64,000 nucleotides of DNA from Halocaridina rubra (GCA_037179515.1 JAXCGZ010001894.1:31001-95000); one strand, 5' to 3'. Positions 30,919 through 43,298 are shown, counted from the stretch's first letter. Notes: generated by a model from the sequence alone, not told the origin. Made by a program: numbers and translations.

Positions 30919-32304
30919 ATGAAGCTCCTGCGATCAAAAGTATGTTTCTATGCCTTCTTCGTCATGGTTCCATTCCTTACAGCTATGTACTTGGAAAGTG
31001 AAGCCATTTTCGCTCGAAGACAAGAAATTACCAGAGTTGTTCAAAATGCATACCAAGAGTATTACCAAGATGCCAAGATGGCAAACTTACTACGCATTCT
31101 TCCTTTAGTTGGTCGCTATATGCCAACCCTTCCCATGATAATGGAATATCAATATTTGAAATACAATGTACGCATACCGATAATGACGAGATTCTTTGAG
31201 GAGAAGGACTCCTTGGAGAAAGCTCAGGCTCAACTGGAAGACTTCTGGATGCAGAGTCTGGGCAATAAAAAGACCTTCTTGGGAAGCAATATCAAGATTC
31301 CAGGGGATAACTTCAGTTATAGCCACTGGAGACTGATGTCTGCATCCTTACTTACTCTGCTATATGTTCTTGTGGATTCTGTCTTCAGTTGCCACAGCAC
31401 AGACAAAGGGCAGAAACCAAAGGAGAGTACTAAATCTGACGAGGAAGTACCTCTCCCACCAGATATGACTAAAGACAAGACCGACAATGACAATTTATAT
31501 GAGAACAAAATAGCCTCAGAGCCGAAGGCTGAGTTAGCTGAATCTAATGGAGTGGAAAGGGAGCAGAATGAAGATTCAGTAGACTCAAGGAGAGAGCCTT
31601 TAACCTGGGCAGAAGAGGCTGAATATGGGGAGGAGATGTGTGACAATACTACTGATAGAGATGACGAAAAGGAAGAGAAAGCAGATTCAGTAGTCTCAAG
31701 GAAACAGCCTTCAACCTGGGCAGAAGAGGCTGAGTATGGGGAGGAAATGTGCGACAATACTACTGACAGAGATGACAAAAAGGAACAGAAAGCAGATTCA
31801 GTAGTCTCAAGGAAACAGCCTTTAACCTGGTCAGAAGAAGCTGAATATGGGGAGGAAATGAGGGTCAATACTATTAACAGAGATGACAAAAAGGAACAGA
31901 AAGCAGATTCAGTAGTCTCAAGGAAAGAGCCTTTAACCTGGGCTGAAGAGGCTGAATATGGGGAGGAAATGTGGGTCAATAGTAATGACAGAGAAGAAAA
32001 GGACCAGAAAACAGATTCAGTAGTCTCAAGGAAAGAGCCTTTAACCTGGGCAGAAGAGGTTGAATATGAGGAGGAAATGTGGATCAATACTAATGACAGA
32101 GATGAAGAAAAGCCCCAGACTGATGGCACAACTGACAATAAAATGGAGAAAAAGGAGAAGTGTCAGCCAGGCATCAGTGACTTGCCAAATGGCCTGATGG
32201 AGTTAGAAAATAGTTTATACCAGTTCTATCTAACACCAGAGGAAAGGCAAGTCCTAACCAGAAATAACCAGCGCCTCTTGAAATACATGAAACGTCGTTT
32301 CTGA
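30919..32304 (+). CDS. Putative membrane protein with five acidic tandem repeats, 461 aa
   Basis: Unrecognised family. The frame is uninterrupted, with an in-frame TAG at 30892-30894 and no other ATG between, so 30919 is the first possible start unless an upstream exon exists. A hydrophobic segment (about residues 8-24, CFYAFFVMVPFLTAMYL) looks like a signal peptide or anchor. Residues 25-136 form a loop rich in Tyr, Gln and Met with an N-glycosylation sequon at N131. A second hydrophobic segment is at 139-157 (LMSASLLTLLYVLVDSVF). Residues 158-461 are highly charged and hydrophilic, with five 36-37-residue repeats (219-401) centred on LTWAEEAEYGEEM. The tail ends LTRNNQRLLKYMKRRF. A type I membrane topology with an acidic cytosolic tail is plausible. 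It could be a host retrogene or a captured viral gene. LINE B2 ends 31 bp upstream, so its native promoter may be displaced. Intron-free here. Confidence 0.7.
   Translation: MKLLRSKVCFYAFFVMVPFLTAMYLESEAIFARRQEITRVVQNAYQEYYQDAKMANLLRILPLVGRYMPTLPMIMEYQYLKYNVRIPIMTRFFEEKDSLEKAQAQLEDFWMQSLGNKKTFLGSNIKIPGDNFSYSHWRLMSASLLTLLYVLVDSVFSCHSTDKGQKPKESTKSDEEVPLPPDMTKDKTDNDNLYENKIASEPKAELAESNGVEREQNEDSVDSRREPLTWAEEAEYGEEMCDNTTDRDDEKEEKADSVVSRKQPSTWAEEAEYGEEMCDNTTDRDDKKEQKADSVVSRKQPLTWSEEAEYGEEMRVNTINRDDKKEQKADSVVSRKEPLTWAEEAEYGEEMWVNSNDREEKDQKTDSVVSRKEPLTWAEEVEYEEEMWINTNDRDEEKPQTDGTTDNKMEKKEKCQPGISDLPNGLMELENSLYQFYLTPEERQVLTRNNQRLLKYMKRRF
31573..32121 (+). repeat. Coding minisatellite: five in-frame 108-111-bp repeats
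   Basis: Units start at 31573, 31684, 31795, 31906 and 32014 (111, 111, 111, 108). All keep the reading frame. Conserved positions: DSVVSR, PLTWAEEAEYGEEM, then a variable Asn/Asp/Lys linker. Preservation of the frame through repeated unequal exchange argues for selection on the protein, or for recent origin. Confidence 0.92.
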
Positions 32305-32550
32305 GTCACCACACGGATTCCTCCATATGGTGACAGAAGGTGCTTCTGTACTTTCACTGGAGAGTGACGTTGGGTGCTAGCAGCATATGATTTAACAACA
32401 AAGGCACTGGTCACATTTTATGGAAATGGATGACAGCGGCACAAACAAAGTAAGAAGGCATAATATTCCTGCAATTCAGTAATTTCCAATACCCAAATGT
32501 TTGTTCAACATCTTTCAGGTTTCTATGTGTGAATGTGTTGGTGGTAGACC

Positions 32551-32648
32551 TCTGGCGCGGCTTTAATAAGCCCGTAAGTCTACTTACCAACGAGTGTGAC
32601 TGGGAGCTGGAGACCTCTGGCGCGGCTTTAATTAGCCCGTAAGTCTCT
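32551..32648 (+). repeat. Direct duplication of a short hairpin-forming block in the 3' region
   Basis: agacctctggcgcggctttaat-agcccgtaagtct occurs at 32551-32582 and again at 32611-32647, differing by one base in the loop. ggctt-taat-aagcc in the first copy is a perfect 5-bp hairpin. It lies 250-340 bases after the stop codon at 32302-32304. Function unknown. Confidence 0.8.
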
Positions 32649-32770
32649 ATAGGCTCTTTAATGATAGGAACCTGGAAAAGATGGGGAAACACCTTTGGAA
32701 CATTGGAAATTACTGATATGCCAAAGTTTTATTTTCTAAACAAAAGGAGCTTCTTGTTGGATATTGTTGA

Positions 32771-32776
32771 AATAAA
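32771..32776 (+). terminator. Polyadenylation signal for the 30919 gene
   Basis: AATAAA, 467 bases after the stop. Further AATAAA copies recur inside the minisatellite that follows. Confidence 0.45.
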
Positions 32777-32784
32777 GGATAGTT

Positions 32785-32951
32785 AATTTCTAGAAAAAAG
32801 GAAAAAATAAACTTTATTAATTTCTAGAAAAAAGGAAAAATTAACTTTATTAATTTCTAGAAAAAAGGAAAAAATAAACTATTAATTTATAGAAAAAAAG
32901 GAAAAAATACACATTATTCATTTCTAGAAAAAAAGGAAAAAATAAACTTTA
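32785..32951. repeat. ~36-bp minisatellite, about five units
   Basis: Each unit is a variant of atttctagaaaaaaggaaaa followed by ataaactttatta. Several units contain AATAAA, so the array could offer repeated polyadenylation signals on the + strand. Confidence 0.85.
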
Positions 32952-33049
32952 TATTAAGTCTTGGTATGTTGGTATAATAGGATGCTTATTTTAAAAGAAA
33001 TGGAGATTAATAATTTATAATAGGATGCATCATATATTATGATTTTAAC

Positions 33050-33103
33050 CCAGCCTCTGCGAAAGCAGTGCCAGTCCCAAGCCCGGATAAATGGGGAGGG
33101 TTG
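33050..33103 (+). repeat. Dispersed repeat end motif (cagtcccaagcccggata)
   Basis: gccagtcccaagcccggata followed by aatggggagggttg; the same string, slightly diverged, is at 53714-53746. It is a widely dispersed motif that I associate with LINE/SINE 3' regions, but the family was not established. The rest of 32952-33266 shows nothing else. Confidence 0.5.
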
Positions 33104-33266
33104 ATGTAGAAAAAAAAACGTAAAAATTATAACAATTCGTAAAAAAATATCTTTTCATCTATCTACTTATCCATCTATATGTATTTATGGATAGATAGAT
33201 CGATGGAGACAAATAATTCTACCTTTACCAGTTAGTGGTTAGATAAGAATTACAAAGGAAACTACG

Positions 33267-33907
<641 letters not shown>

Positions 33908-33997
33908 GATTACCTAATTGTGATTACCTAATTGTGTTTACGGGAAAGAGCCCAAAGCTCGTATCTTCCCGTCTCCTGATCGGTTCCATTTTTAGAC

Positions 33998-36904
33998 TTA
34001 GTGATACTTATCATACCTGTCCTTAAAACTATGGATTGAGGTAGCATTAACTACCTCCTCGCTTAGCGAATTCCAATTATCAACTACTCTTACACTGAAA
34101 AAGTATTTCCTTACATCCTGCAAACAAGTTTTCTTCCGAAGCTTCAAACTATGACCTCTAGTTCTAGAGCCAGCCATATCGAAATATCGATCCCTATCCA
34201 CTCTATCATAACCATGAAGGAATTTAAAGACTGTCACCATATCCCCCCTTACTCTTCTAGCTTCGAGTGATGGCAAGTCTAATTCCCTCAGCCTCTCATC
34301 ATAACCGAGATTGCGTATTTCTGGCACCAGTTTTGTGGCATGTCTTTGAACTTTTTCAAGCTTAGCTATGTGCTTTTTCAAGTGCGGATTCCAAAAGGGG
34401 GCTGCATATTCGAGTTTTGGCCTCACATAGGTTACATAAATATTTCTGAACATTTCCTTGTCCATGTGCCTGAAGGCTACCCTTACATTTGATAAGAATG
34501 CATATGCTGCCCTTACTACTCCATTTATATGTATTTCTGGAGACAAATCTGCCAATATGTTTACTCCTAGATCTCTCTCATTTTCTGTCTCCTGAAGTTG
34601 TACTCCAGCCACCGAGTAGTCAAGCTTGGGCCTTCTTGCACTTGTACCCATTCTCATTACCTTACATTTTGAGGTATTGAATTTCATTAGCCACTTTTCT
34701 GACCACTCATGCAGATTATTTAGATCCTCCTGAAGTTCTCTACCATTCTTCTCGTTTTTTACTTTCTTCACAATCTTTGCATCATCTGCAAACATATTCA
34801 TGAATGAATTTACAGACTCTGGTAGGTCATTTACATATACAAGGAACAAAAGTGGCCCTAAAACTGAACCCTGTGGAACTCCACTACTAACTCTTCTCCA
34901 TTCAGACACTGAGTGTCTTACTCTAACCCTCTGTTCCCTTCCTTCTAAGTAAGTTTTTATCCATTCCAAGACATTTCCACCTATTCTAGCCATTGATTGC
35001 AGCTTCCTAATAAGTCTCCCATGTGGAACAGTGTCAAACGCTTTCTGGAAGTCTAGGAATATGCAATCTGCCCAGCCCTCTCTTTCCTGTAAGATTTGGC
35101 TTACCTCATCATAAAATTCTAATAAGTTTGTTACTGTTGATCTTCCTTCTCTGAAGCCATGTTGCCTCACTGACAAAAAGTTGAAGGATTCCAAGTGAAG
35201 AGAGATATGTTTCCTTAGTAGTTTCTCCATAACTTTGCAAACTATGCTGGTCAAGGAAACTGGTCTATAGTTCAGAGCCGTATCCCTCCTTCCCTTTTTG
35301 AAGATAGGTATCACATTTGCTTGTTTCCAGCATCTTGGAATCTCCCCCGACTCCAATGACTCCTTAAATATGATACTTAGTGCCACTGATATTGTGTTTG
35401 CGCATTTTTTAAGCACATGAGGGGATATGTCATCAGGACCTGTAGCTTTATGAACATCTAAATCCATCAGCGCTTTGCATACCTCTGTGGCTGTAAGGTT
35501 GATGTTCTCTAATACCGGCCCTTGAGCTTCTATCACTGCTATCTGAGGGGGTGGGGTATTTTCTACTGTAAATACTGACTGAAACTCCTTGTTCAATTCT
35601 TTGCAGATCTCTTCGTCCGTCTCAGTGATGCTTCCATCCGCTCTCTTTAGCCTTAAAACCTGTTCTTTTACCTTCAGTTTTCCTCTGATAAAGCTGTGGA
35701 AAAGCTTGGGATTTTCTTTCGCCTTCCTGGTGATGTCCCTCTCATAATCTTTCTCTGCCTCTCTCCTTTTACTTAGGTAGTCATTTCTTGCTCTTTTGTA
35801 GGTTTGCCAGGCATTTATGTTTTTTCTCCTCCTATACCTTTTCCAGCATTTGTCTCTCCACTCCTTAGCTCTTTTACACCCATTATCGAACCATTTCTCT
35901 CTGGCATGAATTACACCTACTTTGGTGACAGGTATGCAGCAATCTACAATCTTCCCATATTTCTCACAAAAGATGTCATACATTTCTTGTACAGATTTGT
36001 TGTAAAATAAGGTTCTCCAGTCAATAACTGCAAAAAGCTCATTCATTTTGATGTAATCTCCTTTCTGATAGTTCCTCCTCATGTCCTCAGTGCCTCTACT
36101 CTCAGGAAGAATGTCTTCAATGATATACTCCATCAACAACACACAGTGGTCACTCTTTCCAATTGGTGGTTCATACTCAATATTTTCAATATCCAACACA
36201 TTATCTGTGAACACCAGATCAAGTAGTGATGGCTCATCCCCGCCCCTGGCTCTTGTTGGTTCCATTACATGTTGGTGTAGGAAATTCCCTTGTACGCAAT
36301 CTAGGAATCTTGCCCCAAAGGAGTCCTCACCACTGTGTGGGTCAAGATTTATCCAATCTATCTCTTTATGATTAAAGTCTCCCATAATCAAAATCCTACA
36401 TTTTTTCTCCCGTGCCATGTTAACAACTGAGTTTATGACTTCAATCGTACCTATATGACTTTCCTCATAAATTTCAAGCCTATTTTGGTTCCTTGGTGGG
36501 TTGTATACAACAGTTATTATAATGCTCTCTGACCCAGTATTTATGCGAGCAACAAGAAATTCCCTGAACTCACTTTCTATAGCCAAGTTTATCTCTTCAA
36601 CTTGAATCCTCTCACTTATGAGCAGTGCTATCCCTCCACCAGTCCTCTCAGATCTTTCGACCCTTAGTATTCTGAAGCCCTTAGGAAAAACTGTGACACT
36701 GTTTATGTCCTCACTCAACTTAGTCTCTGTAATTGCTACTATATCTGCCTTACTGTTGTGAATCCTATCTTTTAATTCTACTGCCTTACCAGCTAATCCA
36801 TCAGCATTTGTGTATAACAATCTTAATGAGGCCCCATCCCCTGATCTTCTGTCATTATCTTCTTTATCTCCCCTTTGTCTGGAAGTATTCCGTAACGAAA
36901 ATTT
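33998..36904 (-). CDS. LINE A2 ORF2: uninterrupted endonuclease-reverse transcriptase
   Basis: Open from the [12 protein letters not shown] endonuclease start to DKYH with no stop or frameshift (940 codons from the TTG at 36820). The frame stays open further upstream to about 36917, overlapping ORF1 in the -1 phase without any ATG. Endonuclease motifs: [28 protein letters not shown] motifs: [69 protein letters not shown]-terminal domain lacks RNase H. Unlike A1 it has the normal PQGS. The copy lacks the 5' UTR and most of ORF1 and so cannot move alone, but it could encode an active enzyme in trans if transcribed. Confidence 0.92.
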   Translation of the reverse strand, partial: KFSLRNTSRQRGDKEDNDRRSGDGASLRLLYTNADGLAGKAVELKDRIHNSKADIVAITETKLSEDINSVTVFPKGFRILRVERSERTGGGIALLISERIQVEEINLAIESEFREFLVARINTGSESIIITVVYNPPRNQNRLEIYEESHIGTIEVINSVVNMAREKKCRILIMGDFNHKEIDWINLDPHSGEDSFGARFLDCVQGNFLHQHVMEPTRARGGDEPSLLDLVFTDNVLDIENIEYEPPIGKSDHCVLLMEYIIEDILPESRGTEDMRRNYQKGDYIKMNELFAVIDWRTLFYNKSVQEMYDIFCEKYGKIVDCCIPVTKVGVIHAREKWFDNGCKRAKEWRDKCWKRYRRRKNINAWQTYKRARNDYLSKRREAEKDYERDITRKAKENPKLFHSFIRGKLKVKEQVLRLKRADGSITETDEEICKELNKEFQSVFTVENTPPPQIAVIEAQGPVLENINLTATEVCKALMDLDVHKATGPDDISPHVLKKCANTISVALSIIFKESLESGEIPRCWKQANVIPIFKKGRRDTALNYRPVSLTSIVCKVMEKLLRKHISLHLESFNFLSVRQHGFREGRSTVTNLLEFYDEVSQILQEREGWADCIFLDFQKAFDTVPHGRLIRKLQSMARIGGNVLEWIKTYLEGREQRVRVRHSVSEWRRVSSGVPQGSVLGPLLFLVYVNDLPESVNSFMNMFADDAKIVKKVKNEKNGRELQEDLNNLHEWSEKWLMKFNTSKCKVMRMGTSARRPKLDYSVAGVQLQETENERDLGVNILADLSPEIHINGVVRAAYAFLSNVRVAFRHMDKEMFRNIYVTYVRPKLEYAAPFWNPHLKKHIAKLEKVQRHATKLVPEIRNLGYDERLRELDLPSLEARRVRGDMVTVFKFLHGYDRVDRDRYFDMAGSRTRGHSLKLRKKTCLQDVRKYFFSVRVVDNWNSLSEEVVNATSIHSFKDRYDKYH

Positions 36905-37174
36905 TTCTTCTCTTCTTCATTTCTTTCATCATTTAACCTTCTTGCCTCTTGCAACAAGTTTTTGATCTTTCCCATCTCTTCCTGTGTTCTGTATCGTCTA
37001 ATGAACACTTCTTTGCATTCTTGAAGGTCTTTTAGACTTTTTTTTTTCAACAATATTTCCCTACATGTCTCCCCTCTCTCAAAGGTTACTTTTGTTGGTC
37101 TCGGCTTTCCTTCCCTCGAATATTTACCTAGTTGGTGTATGTTTACAATATCCTCAGGACCACATACTACTCCA
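36823..37174 (-). pseudogene. LINE A2 ORF1, C-terminal fragment
   Basis: Starts mid-domain ([20 protein letters not shown]), passes the A10 run in frame, and continues [17 protein letters not shown] to GMGPH and TAA 36823-36825. It shows that the frame shift in A1 at 9771-9781 is a lesion. It contains the slippery heptamer at 36898-36904. Confidence 0.88.
36898..36904 (-). promoter_or_regulatory. Candidate -1 frameshift heptamer in LINE A2
   Basis: Minus strand A AAT TTT in ORF1 phase (aat is 36903-36901). The flanking base sequence differs from A1 two codons downstream (cgttac against cattac), but the heptamer is the same. Confidence 0.5.
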
Positions 37175-37463
<289 letters not shown>

Positions 37464-37486
37464 GTCACCGTAATTCCTCATGAAGA

Positions 37487-37830
37487 CTAAAATTTTGAGG
37501 CAGTCATTGGAACTTCCAGAGAATGCATTACTTAAATTTCTATATTTTAAATTTACATTCTCTGTCAACCTTAACACTCCTCATACATCTCATGACTTTA
37601 TTACATTGACGCGCAACTTTCTTCTTTCACGCATCCTAACAGACTCAATTACCAAATACTTCAGGTCATCCTCAGAGTAAGCTGCAAGTGCTTTGTCATC
37701 TGCAGAAAGCAACTGTTAAATTTTCCACAACCTTCCATTCTCACCAACTAATTTCAAGCCTGTCTTGCACTCCTTCATTTACTTCATTTACCACTCCATT
37801 CATACACACACTATATAGGTTGGCCATGGA
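37487..37830 (-). pseudogene. RTE-type reverse transcriptase relic
   Basis: On the minus strand, pieces such as NGVVNEVNEGVQDR, then YSEDDLKYLVIESVRMRERRKLRVNV align with the RTE element at 56376-56600 (DGVREVNERVRGR, DSEEKLCQLVSEF, CERRKLRVNV). Stops and frameshifts occur between them, and the FADD box is destroyed. A short, old fragment. Confidence 0.6.
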
Positions 37831-37839
37831 ACCAGCTGC

Positions 37840-37990
37840 CCGTTTCCTTATGCCTACATCTACACTGAATATTTTGGCATATTCATTACACATCTCTTGC
37901 TATTCCATTACATTTGACAAGTCATAACGCTCCCCACATCTCTCTTTTTGCTCTTTATTTTTTTTGTCCTCATATTTGCTACTATTTATG
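37840..37990 (+). repeat. Dispersed repeat family P, copy 1
   Basis: atgcctacatctacactgaa...acatttgacaagtca...catctctctttttgctctttat aligns with 58060-58230 (+) and with the reverse complement of 63440-63560. It lies directly before the jockey-like LINE D and may be part of its 5' region. Confidence 0.6.
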
Positions 37991-38009
37991 GAAGTTCCAC
38001 AGCTTATTA

Positions 38010-40630
38010 CACCCCAGTACCCAGCATAGAGGGGTGCGAAGAGTCTCCGGGGATCTTGTTGACTCCACTATTGGCTTGAGGGGAGACACGCCTGGTGGTA
38101 GTAATGGTTCTGCCCTTAACCTTGCACCTCCCAATAGATCTGCCCCTTTCACTCTTCACTATTGTAACATTGTGGCATGAACTCTAATCTTTTGCGTGTG
38201 GAACGGCACTTGGGTACTTTTCTCCCTAACTCCCTCCAACTATCTGAAATCCAGTTGTCTATCCATGCTTCCACTGACCCATTTCAAATCTCTCATTATA
38301 ATCTGTATACTCGTTTTTGTTCCAAAGGTGGGGTCTGCCTATTGCAAAACTAGCACTAATTGCGAGACTCATGGACCTTGAATCTCCCAACTTTGATGTT
38401 CTCTGGCTAAAAGTCTATCTCTCCACTATCACTATCTTCCTTTTCTTCTGCTACTGTTCTCCAAACTCCACTGAGTTTGTGTCTTTCTTTGATTATCTGT
38501 CCTCGTGCCATGAGTCCTTGCTATCTTCTCACCCACATGCCGAAGTTCTCTACATTGGAGACTTCAATGTACACCACAGTGAGTGGCTAAATTATTCTCA
38601 CACTGATGTGGGAGGAAGTGAAGCCCTTGCTTTCTCTATTACTCGCGATCTGGAGCAAATTATCAAACATCCTACTCGTGTTCTTGATCGTCACGAACAT
38701 GCAGCAAACACTCTTCACCTCTTTCTTAATTCAAACTACTCTTATTCTGTGGTTTCCCTTCATACTTCTAATCCTTCAAACTACTCTTATTCTGTGTTTT
38801 CCCCTCTTGGTAAATCTGATCACTCTCTGATCTCATCCATTTTCGCTCCCCCTCCGCTAATCTCTCCTACTCAGTGCCACCTTTGGCACTTTGAGTGTAC
38901 CAAACATAAAAATTTGCATACCTTCCTCCTTGACTTCCCATGGGATGACTACTGCTTTCGGTCCCGCAACCCTGATCAGGTAGCCCTAAAAGTTGCCGAA
39001 AACATGACCTCGGGAATGGAGGCGTACATCCCCTCTTCAACAAAAACTTTCTCTCTCCCTAAACCTTTGTTTGGCCGTGCTTGCTCCATGGCTATCCAAG
39101 AAAGGAATTGGGTATACCGAACTTACCAAGCCTCTCTTTAATGATTTAACTCGCTCTGCTTTTTTTTTTAGCTAGGAATCGTTGCACTGCTCAGATTCAA
39201 AGGTCTAAGGCTTCCTTTATAAGAAGGAAAGTTGATGACCTTAACTCCTCTCTCACTGTCAAATGCTTCTGGTCCTTAGCCAAAAACTTCTATAACTCAA
39301 GCTTTCCCCCTGTCATTTGTTCTGATGGTTCTTACTCGTCTATGGTCATCTTCTCTGAGGAACTATGGCTTTTGACAGAGTATGGCACAAGGCTCTGTTG
39401 ACCAAACTCCCTGCCTAAGGCTTTTCCCCTTCTTTCTGTTCTTTGATATCTAGTTTTCTTTCTGAACATTTTATATCTGTAGTTGTTGATAGTGTGACAT
39501 CTAGCCCTTTCTCTGTTACCAGTGGTGTTCCACAGGGCTCTGTTCTTTCACCAACTCTGTTCTTTCTCTTCATCAATGATCTTCTACAATCCCCATCTTC
39601 CTCTCTTCTTCATGCCTTTGCTATTGATTCTATCCTTCACTTTTCCTCTGCCTTTTCTTCACAGCCTTCATCTGCTACTCGTAATCAGTCTCGTATCACT
39701 CTTTCTTCTATTCTCAACTCCGAATTACTGAGGGTATCTGAGTGGGGCACTCATTTAGTTAAATTCAATGCCTCTAAGACAGTTTCTGGCTATCTCTTTA
39801 TATTATTCTCCTCCTGATAACCCTATTGTCTTCAAAACTAACGTAATTTACCCTCTTAAGTCTATCAACTTATTAGGAATCCATATAGCCTCTAATTTGT
39901 CTTGGAGGAATCACATAAGCCAAATTTCTATATCTTCAACCAAAATATTGGTTTTCTGTTTCGTTTTCTTCATTACTTTCCTCTTTGCAATTACTTAAAA
40001 TCTATAAGCATCTCATCCGTGTCTGCTTAGAATACTGCTCACACATCTGGGGTGCTTCTTCTTATACTTTTCTCCTTGATAGGGTTGAATCTAAGGCGGT
40101 CAGATTTATTAATGATCCTTCTCTTACTTCTAATCTGGATTCTCTTTCTTTGCCGTAAGGTATATTCCCTTTTTCTTTTCTATTGCTACTACTTCCATCA
40201 CTGCTCTGATGAGTTGGCGAGTTGCATCCCTCCCCCAATGCCTAGGCCGCGTAACACTCGCCAAGCAGCCTTATCTCACAGGTATTGTGTGGAGATTTGT
40301 AGCTCACGGATTGGTCGTTGCAGCAACTGCTTCTTCCCATCTACCTCCAGACTCCGGAACTCTCTTCCTCCTTCTATCTTTCCTAATTCTTATGATCTAT
40401 CATCCTTCAAAAAGCGGATCTATCGTCATCTCATGGCCTAATCCTCTATATCTCTAGGTCCTCTGTACTTTGACTGTTTTTCTATCTGTCGTTTTTCCTT
40501 GTGTAATATTGTCTCACGTCTGTCTTGTCCTTATCCTTTTTCTTTTCCTTTGTCTTGGTGTTTTCTCATGCTCGGGCATTAATTGATGAGGACAGTTTTT
40601 GCCTGTCCTGGTGTCACTCATAAAAAAAGA
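38010..40630 (+). pseudogene. LINE D: jockey-like retrotransposon, decayed
   Basis: Endonuclease: NLLRVERHLGTFLPNSLQLS with QISHYNLYTRFCSKGGVC near 38170-38340, then frame 38317-39141 with LYIGDFNVHHSEWLN and SPLGKSDHSLI. A linker follows (FGRACSMAIQERNWVYRTY). RT is partly deleted: MAFDRVWHKALLTKL (~39364) sits close after FFWSLAKNF-type sequence, then [22 protein letters not shown] (39443-39817) with the catalytic FADD reading FAID, so RT is inactive. C-terminal part about 40052-40441 ends SFKKRIYRHLMA. No RNase H. The 3' UTR ends tgatgaggacag...cctggtgtcactcataaaaa near 40585-40628. Multiple stops. Clade is by resemblance only. Confidence 0.75.
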
Positions 40631-40716
40631 AAATATCCCTGGAGGAATTAAACAAACTTGATATAACCCTACATTCACCTTCATCAGTCTCATGCCATTC
40701 CACCTCAAACACATAG

Positions 40717-43298
40717 CTGTTGTATATAACCCACCAAGTACCAAACATAGTCTAGAATTTTATGAGGAAAGTCATATAGGTACTACTGAAGTCATAAACT
40801 CAGTTGTAAACATTACACGGGAGAGAAAATGTAGGATTTTGATTACGGGAGATTTTAATCATAGAGAGATAGATTGGATAAATCTTGACCCACACAGTGG
40901 TGAGGACTCATTCGGGGCAAGATTCTAGATTGCGTACTAGGGAATTTCCTACACCAACATGTACTGGAACCAACGAGGGCCAGAGATGGGGATGAGCCAT
41001 CACTACTTGATCTAGTATTCACAGATAACGTGTTGGATATTGATAAAACTGGGCATGAACTACCAATTAAAAAGAATGACCACTGTGTGTTGTTGATGGA
41101 GTATATCATTGAAGATGTTCCGCCTGAGAGTAGAGGTACTGAGGACGCGAAAAGGAACTATATGAAAGGAGATTACATCAAAATGAATGAGCCTTTTGCA
41201 GTTATTGACTGGAGGACCTTATTTAACAACAAATTCTGTACAATAAATGTACATCTTTTGTGAGAAATATGGAAAGATAGTAGATTGCTGCATACCTGTC
41301 ACCAAAGTATGTATAATACATGCCAAAGAGAAATGGCTTGATAATAAGTGTAAAAGAGCCAAGGAGTGGAGAGACAAATGCTGGAAAAGGTATAGGAGGA
41401 GAAAAACATAAATACCTGGCAGACCTATAAAATAACATGAAATGATTACCTAAGTAAAAGAAGAGAGTCAGAGAGAGACTATGAAAGGGACATCGCCAAG
41501 AAAGCTAAAGAAAATTCCAAGCTTTTCCACAGATATATCAGAGGAAAACTGAGGATAAAAAAACAGGTTTTAAGGCTTAAGAGAGCGGATGGAAGTATCA
41601 CTTAGACGGATGAAGATATCTGCAAAAAATTGAACAAGGAGTTTCAGTCAGTATTTACAGTAGAAAACACCCACCCCCTCAGATTGCAGAGATTAAATCT
41701 CATGGGCCAGTATTAGAGAACATCACCCTTTCAGCCACAGAGGTATGCAGTGCTCTGATGGAATTAGATGTCCATATAGCTACAGGTCCTGATAATATAT
41801 CCCCTTATGTACTTAAAAATAAAAAAGCACAAATTCAATATTAGCGGCACTAAGTATCATACTTAAAAATTTTCTGGAGTCAGGGGAGATTCCAAGATGC
41901 TGGAAACAAGCATACGTGATACCTATCTTCAAAAAGAGAAGAAGGGATATGTCTCTGAACTATTGGCCTGTTTCCTTGACCAGCATAGTTTGAAAGTTAT
42001 AGAGAAATAACTAAAGAAACATAACTCTCTTCACTTGGAATCCTTCAACTTTCTTTGAGTGAGACGACCTGGCTTCAGAGAAGGTAGATCAATAGTAACA
42101 AACTTACCAGTATTTTATAATGAGGTAAGCCGAATCTTACAGGAAAGAGAGGGCTGGGCAGATTGCATATTCCTAGACTTCCAGAAAGTATTTGACACTG
42201 TTCCATACAAGAGACTTATTAAGAAGCTCCAAGCAATGGCAAGAATAGGTGGAAATGTCTTAGAGTGGATAAAAACATACTTAGAAGGAAGGGAACAGAG
42301 GGTTAGAGTAAGCACGCAGGCTGTGGGGAGTTGTGGAGTTAAACAGGCTTCAGTTTTAGGGCCACTTTTGTTACTTGTATATGTAAATGACCTACCAGAG
42401 TCTGTAAATTCATTCATGAATATGTTTGCAGATGATGCAAAGATTGTGAAGAAAGTAAGAAACGAGAACAATGGTAGAGAACTTCACGAGGATCTAAATA
42501 GACTGCATGAGTGGTTGAAAAAATGGCTAATGAAATTCAATACTTCAATATGTAAGGTAATGAGAATGGGTGCAAGTGCAAGAAGGCCCAAGCTTGACTA
42601 CTTGGTGGCAGGAGTAGAACTTCTAGAGACAGAAAATGAGAGAGATCTAGGACTGAACATACTGGCCGATTTGTCTCCAGAAGTACATATAAATGGCATA
42701 GTAAGGGCAGCATATGCTTTCTTTGCAAATGTAAGTGTAGCCTTCAGGCACATGGACAAGGAAATGTTCAGAAATATTTATGTAACCTATGTGAGACCAA
42801 AGCTTGAACATGCAACCCCCTTTTGGAATCTGCACTTAAAAAAACACGTAATTAAGCTGGAAGAAGTTCAAAGACATGCTACGAAACTGATGCCAGAAAT
42901 ACGTAATCTCAGTTATGATGAGAGGCTGAGGGAATCATACTTACCAGTACTCGAAGCTAGAAGATTGAGGCGGGTATGGTGACTGTTTTTAAATGCCTTC
43001 ATGATTTTGACTGCGTGGATAGGGATCGATATTTTGATATGGCTGGCACTAGAAGTAGAGGTCATAGTTTGAAGTTTCGCAAAGATAAACTTCTGTGCAG
43101 GATGTAAGGAAGTACTTTTTTTTAGTGTAAGAATAGTTGATAATTGGAATTCGCTAAGCGAGAAGGTAGTTAGTGCTAACTCAATCCATAGTTTTGAGGA
43201 CAAGTATGATAAATATCACTGAGTACAGAATGGAACCGATCAGGAGACGGGAATTTACGAGCTTTGGGCTCTTCCCCGTAAGCACAATTAGGTAATTA
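40717..43298 (+). pseudogene. LINE A3: old CR1/L2-like copy
   Basis: 5'-truncated in the endonuclease (AVVYNPPSTKHSLEFYEESH) and complete at the 3' end (...cacaattaggtaattaca). Frames: endonuclease 40692-40928 and 41030-41263, RT 42059-42982 ([34 protein letters not shown]), tail 42985-43220. Many stops, small indels and a 12-15-base loss where RHSVSEWRR stands in A1 (here STQAVGSCGVKQASVLG). It is the most diverged LINE A copy in the window. Confidence 0.88.

Larger units (their letters stand above)
33908..37174 (-). mobile_element. LINE A2: CR1/L2-like copy with intact ORF2
   Basis: Minus strand, 5'-truncated within ORF1 at 37174, where (TATG)n begins. The 3' end carries two tandem copies of the terminal block (gattacctaattgt as read on +). 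Both flanks are (TATG)n then (TA)n, so insertion was into a compound microsatellite. ORF2 is unbroken over 940 codons. Closest to A1, with a few percent differences by eye. Confidence 0.93.

Noticed and set aside
32785..32951. CRISPR-like array
   Set aside because: Units are adjacent with no unique spacers, in a eukaryotic context; a simple minisatellite.
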